Shown here one piece after another: positions 5,421 through 7,566 of a stretch of DNA of 7,566 nucleotides. The stretch spans positions 1 through 7,566 of the forward strand of contig JACPPX010000015.1 in assembly GCA_016190785.1 (NCBI GenBank), read 5' to 3'. The translations under genes were made by a program, and so were the position numbers. Position 1 is the stretch's first letter. Each line of letters begins with the position of its first letter. This DNA is from Chloroflexota bacterium. Its GTDB lineage: Bacteria > Chloroflexota > Anaerolineae > UBA7937 > JACPPX01. The notes beneath the pieces are model-generated. The model saw only the letters and a list, made by a program, of their open reading frames with translations, did not search any database and was not told the origin of the DNA.

Positions 5421-7566
5421 CTAAGCCTGACCGTTTTTCTGCACCTGCACTCGGTTCAATCCATCCGTTGTTTGGGTCAGTAAATTGGCCGGAGATCCGC
5501 GCAGGTTGCGGTACAAGAGCACACTCTTCTCCGCCACTTCCTCGAGCCGCACTGCGAGTTCAACTTGTCCCTGGGAGGAGATCACCAACACCTTCTCCCC
5601 GGCCTCAATACCCAGACGAGAAGCATCCTCAGGGTGCAAGCCTATAGACGGCTGGGCAAAGAAAGGGGTTAGAAGACTTGTCTCCTGGACCATTGTTCCT
5701 CCGTCAAAGAGACGTGGGGCCAACAAAAGAGAAAAGGGATACTTGGGTTCTTCCTCCTCAACCCCTTCTGGCATCTCGGGGATTGGCTGCAGACTGCCGG
5801 AAAGGCTCAAGTGCTCGGTGCCAGTATGCTCCGGAGAGGGACAGGGCCACTGTATGCCTTCACCCTCAAGGCGAGAGTAATCGATGCCCCCATAGATGGG
5901 GATAGCCTTTGCGATCTCGGTCATAATTTCCTGAGCCGTGGAGTAATTCCAATTCTGGCCCATGGCCTGGGCCAAGGCCTGAATGATCTGCCAGTCGGAT
6001 CGCGTACCCTCTGGGGCCGGAACCCCGCCGCGCAGCCTTTGCACCCGACGCTCCAGGTTGGTGAAGGTCCCCTCCTTTTCCGCAAAGCCCATGGCGGGGA
6101 GGACCACATCTGCTTTTTTGGCTGTCTCCGTCAGGAACAGATCCTGCACCACCAGGAATTCCAGTTTGTCCAGAGCCTCCTCGGCGAGTTTGCGCTCTGG
6201 ATAATTGGCTAGGAGGTCTGCGCCCATTACGTAGAGACCTGAAATATGTCCGGCTGTTGCCGCTTTCAGGATCCCGCCAGTGTTCAGTCCTGGCTCCGAG
6301 GGAAGGCTAGCCGACCATAGGCCGGACAACCTTTCCTTCACTTCGTGAGAATCTATTCGCTCTTGGCCTAATTGATGGGGCAGTACCCCCATGTCCTTAG
6401 CTCCCTGGGCATTGGCTCCCCTGGCCACGGGGAGCAGGTAGGTGTCTGGCTTCAGCAGGGACAGGTTGGCTAGCACAGTCACGACTGCCCGGCGATGGGG
6501 AACTCGCTCACCATAGATCACTACCAGGCTAGAACTTTTGGCCAGAGTCTGGGCCACGCCGCGCAATATTTCTTCGGAGATGCCGGTGAGCCGCGTTACC
6601 TCCTCGCTGGGGTAGGCTTGCAGGGATTTGTCCAACTCCCCAAATCCAGAGTAATTTTCGACTCCCTCCCCCAATAACTTTTCGCTTAGCATGATGTTCA
6701 GCAAACCAGTGAGGAGAGCCACCTCGCTCCCCGGCCGGTGCTTTAGCCACTCCTTGGCCATACTGGCAAGTTCGATCTTATATGGACTGGCGACAAGAAG
6801 CGTCACTCCTCGCCGCACCCCTTTCTTGATCCGCAGTTCAAGGATCGGCACTTCTTCCGAGGGGTCACATCCGATTACCAGGATCGCCCCTGCCCGCTCC
6901 ACATCTCGGATACTGCCGGTGGGAAGCGACCAGGCCTCGACTTCTCCCAAATCATCGATAGTTTCCAGGCGGTGATCGATATTGTTGGACTCCAATGCCA
7001 GCCGCATGAATTTCTGGAAAAGATAATTCTCTTCGTTAGTAGTCCGCACCGAGCCGATCCCCGCCAGCGCCGAGCCGCCCTTCTTAGTCTTAATCTCCCC
7101 CAACTTGCGGGCCACGGTCTTTATCGCCTCATCCCAGCTGGCTTCTTGCAACTTGCCATTGCGCCGGATAAGAGGTGTGGTCAGGCGCTTTTCGCTTACC
7201 AAATAGTGGTGGGCGAATCTACCCTTGTCGCAGAGCCAGATCTCATTCACCGCCTCATTCTCGCGGGGGATGATCCTGCGGATTTTTCCCAACCGCGTCC
7301 CCAGGGTCAGATTGCATCCCACCGGACAGTGGGGACAGATATTGGGGACATTGCTCACCTCCCATACCCGAGCCTGGAAACGGAAATCAGATGAAGTCAA
7401 GGCCCCCACCGGGCAGATGTCGATGGTGTTCCCCGAGAACTTGGAATTAAAAGCAGGCTCGGAGAAAGAGACCACCTCCATCCCCCGCCCTCGGTTCATA
7501 AAGCCCAGCACGGATTGATAAGCAATCTCGTCTTGGAAGCGGATGCAACGGGCGCAGAGGATGCAC
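5421..7566 (-). CDS. nuoG: NADH-quinone oxidoreductase subunit G (5' end missing)
   Basis: Large Fe-S subunit of the peripheral arm of complex I, carrying electrons from NuoF/NuoE towards NuoI. The frame is open from 7565 to the TAG at 5423-5421, giving 714 visible residues; the N-terminal part with the [2Fe-2S] N1b and the N5 ligands is beyond the right edge. Visible residues 1-7 are CILCARC (Cys1, 4, 7), with the fourth N4 ligand Cys51 in IDICPVGALTS. Cys77, 80, 84 and 112 form the CX2CX3CX27C motif of cluster N7. The rest is a molybdopterin-oxidoreductase fold very like formate dehydrogenases (SVRTTNEENYLFQKF, GANAQGAKDMGVLP near 390, ADVVLPAMGFAEKEGTFTN near 485-503). It ends in the C-terminal beta-barrel domain from about residue 607 (IGLHPEDASRLGIEAGE). 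The catalytic Cys/Sec position is not conserved, as expected of NuoG. The GTG at 7511 is internal, not the start. The alternative call, a formate dehydrogenase alpha subunit, is argued against by the nuoH-M neighbours and the missing catalytic residue. Confidence 0.93.
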   Translation of the reverse strand, partial: CILCARCIRFQDEIAYQSVLGFMNRGRGMEVVSFSEPAFNSKFSGNTIDICPVGALTSSDFRFQARVWEVSNVPNICPHCPVGCNLTLGTRLGKIRRIIPRENEAVNEIWLCDKGRFAHHYLVSEKRLTTPLIRRNGKLQEASWDEAIKTVARKLGEIKTKKGGSALAGIGSVRTTNEENYLFQKFMRLALESNNIDHRLETIDDLGEVEAWSLPTGSIRDVERAGAILVIGCDPSEEVPILELRIKKGVRRGVTLLVASPYKIELASMAKEWLKHRPGSEVALLTGLLNIMLSEKLLGEGVENYSGFGELDKSLQAYPSEEVTRLTGISEEILRGVAQTLAKSSSLVVIYGERVPHRRAVVTVLANLSLLKPDTYLLPVARGANAQGAKDMGVLPHQLGQERIDSHEVKERLSGLWSASLPSEPGLNTGGILKAATAGHISGLYVMGADLLANYPERKLAEEALDKLEFLVVQDLFLTETAKKADVVLPAMGFAEKEGTFTNLERRVQRLRGGVPAPEGTRSDWQIIQALAQAMGQNWNYSTAQEIMTEIAKAIPIYGGIDYSRLEGEGIQWPCPSPEHTGTEHLSLSGSLQPIPEMPEGVEEEEPKYPFSLLLAPRLFDGGTMVQETSLLTPFFAQPSIGLHPEDASRLGIEAGEKVLVISSQGQVELAVRLEEVAEKSVLLYRNLRGSPANLLTQTTDGLNRVQVQKNGQA

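Noticed and set aside
5421..7511. Taking the GTG at 7511 as the start of nuoG
   Set aside because: The frame stays open upstream to the window edge and encodes CILCARC, the first three N4 ligands, so the GTG is an internal valine.
1..7566. CRISPR, transposon, tRNA or phage-type elements, or a hidden accessory system
   Set aside because: Seven contiguous complex I genes fill essentially the whole window, with gaps of at most 22 bases. I saw no repeats, inverted termini or RNA genes.

Overview
The window is a stretch of a bacterial (or bacterial-type) respiratory complex I operon. It is read entirely from the minus strand, in the order nuoG (5' end cut by the right edge), nuoH, nuoI, nuoJ, nuoK, nuoL, nuoM (3' end cut by the left edge). 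This is the classical G-H-I-J-K-L-M order; nuoN would be expected beyond base 1 and nuoF or nuoE beyond base 7566, but neither is visible. No non-coding stretch exceeds about 22 bases. I see no internal promoter, terminator, RNA gene, repeat array, CRISPR or mobile element.

Layout, right to left: 7566-5421 nuoG (NADH-dehydrogenase-side Fe-S subunit with N4 and N7 cluster ligands and a formate-dehydrogenase-like body); 5398-4400 nuoH (quinone-site membrane subunit); 4396-3872 nuoI (ferredoxin-like subunit expected to carry N6a and N6b); 3868-3359 nuoJ; 3349-3047 nuoK; 3041-1149 nuoL; 1146-1 nuoM (the last two are antiporter-like proton channels). Gaps are 22, 3, 3, 9, 5 and 2 bases, and several ribosome binding sites sit inside the end of the preceding gene, which points to one polycistronic message with translational coupling.

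Together these subunits move electrons from NuoG through NuoI to a quinone held at NuoH, and drive proton translocation through NuoH/J/K, NuoL and NuoM. The charged residues known to matter for pumping are all present in the visible parts of H, J, K, L and M, so the machine looks functional.

The one striking departure is in NuoI. The second ferredoxin motif reads CIFVGLCEEACP, with Val107 where the second cysteine ligand should be. The same substitution in the same motif is what gives fumarate reductase FrdB its [3Fe-4S] cluster, so N6b, the last cluster before N2, is predicted to be a [3Fe-4S] centre or otherwise modified. NuoI has no spare cysteine to compensate.

Organism: a bacterium of moderate-to-high GC with a complete NADH-type Nuo complex. 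The NuoI and NuoG wording reminds me loosely of Chloroflexota and other deep-branching or candidate phyla, but I cannot assign a taxon from this window.
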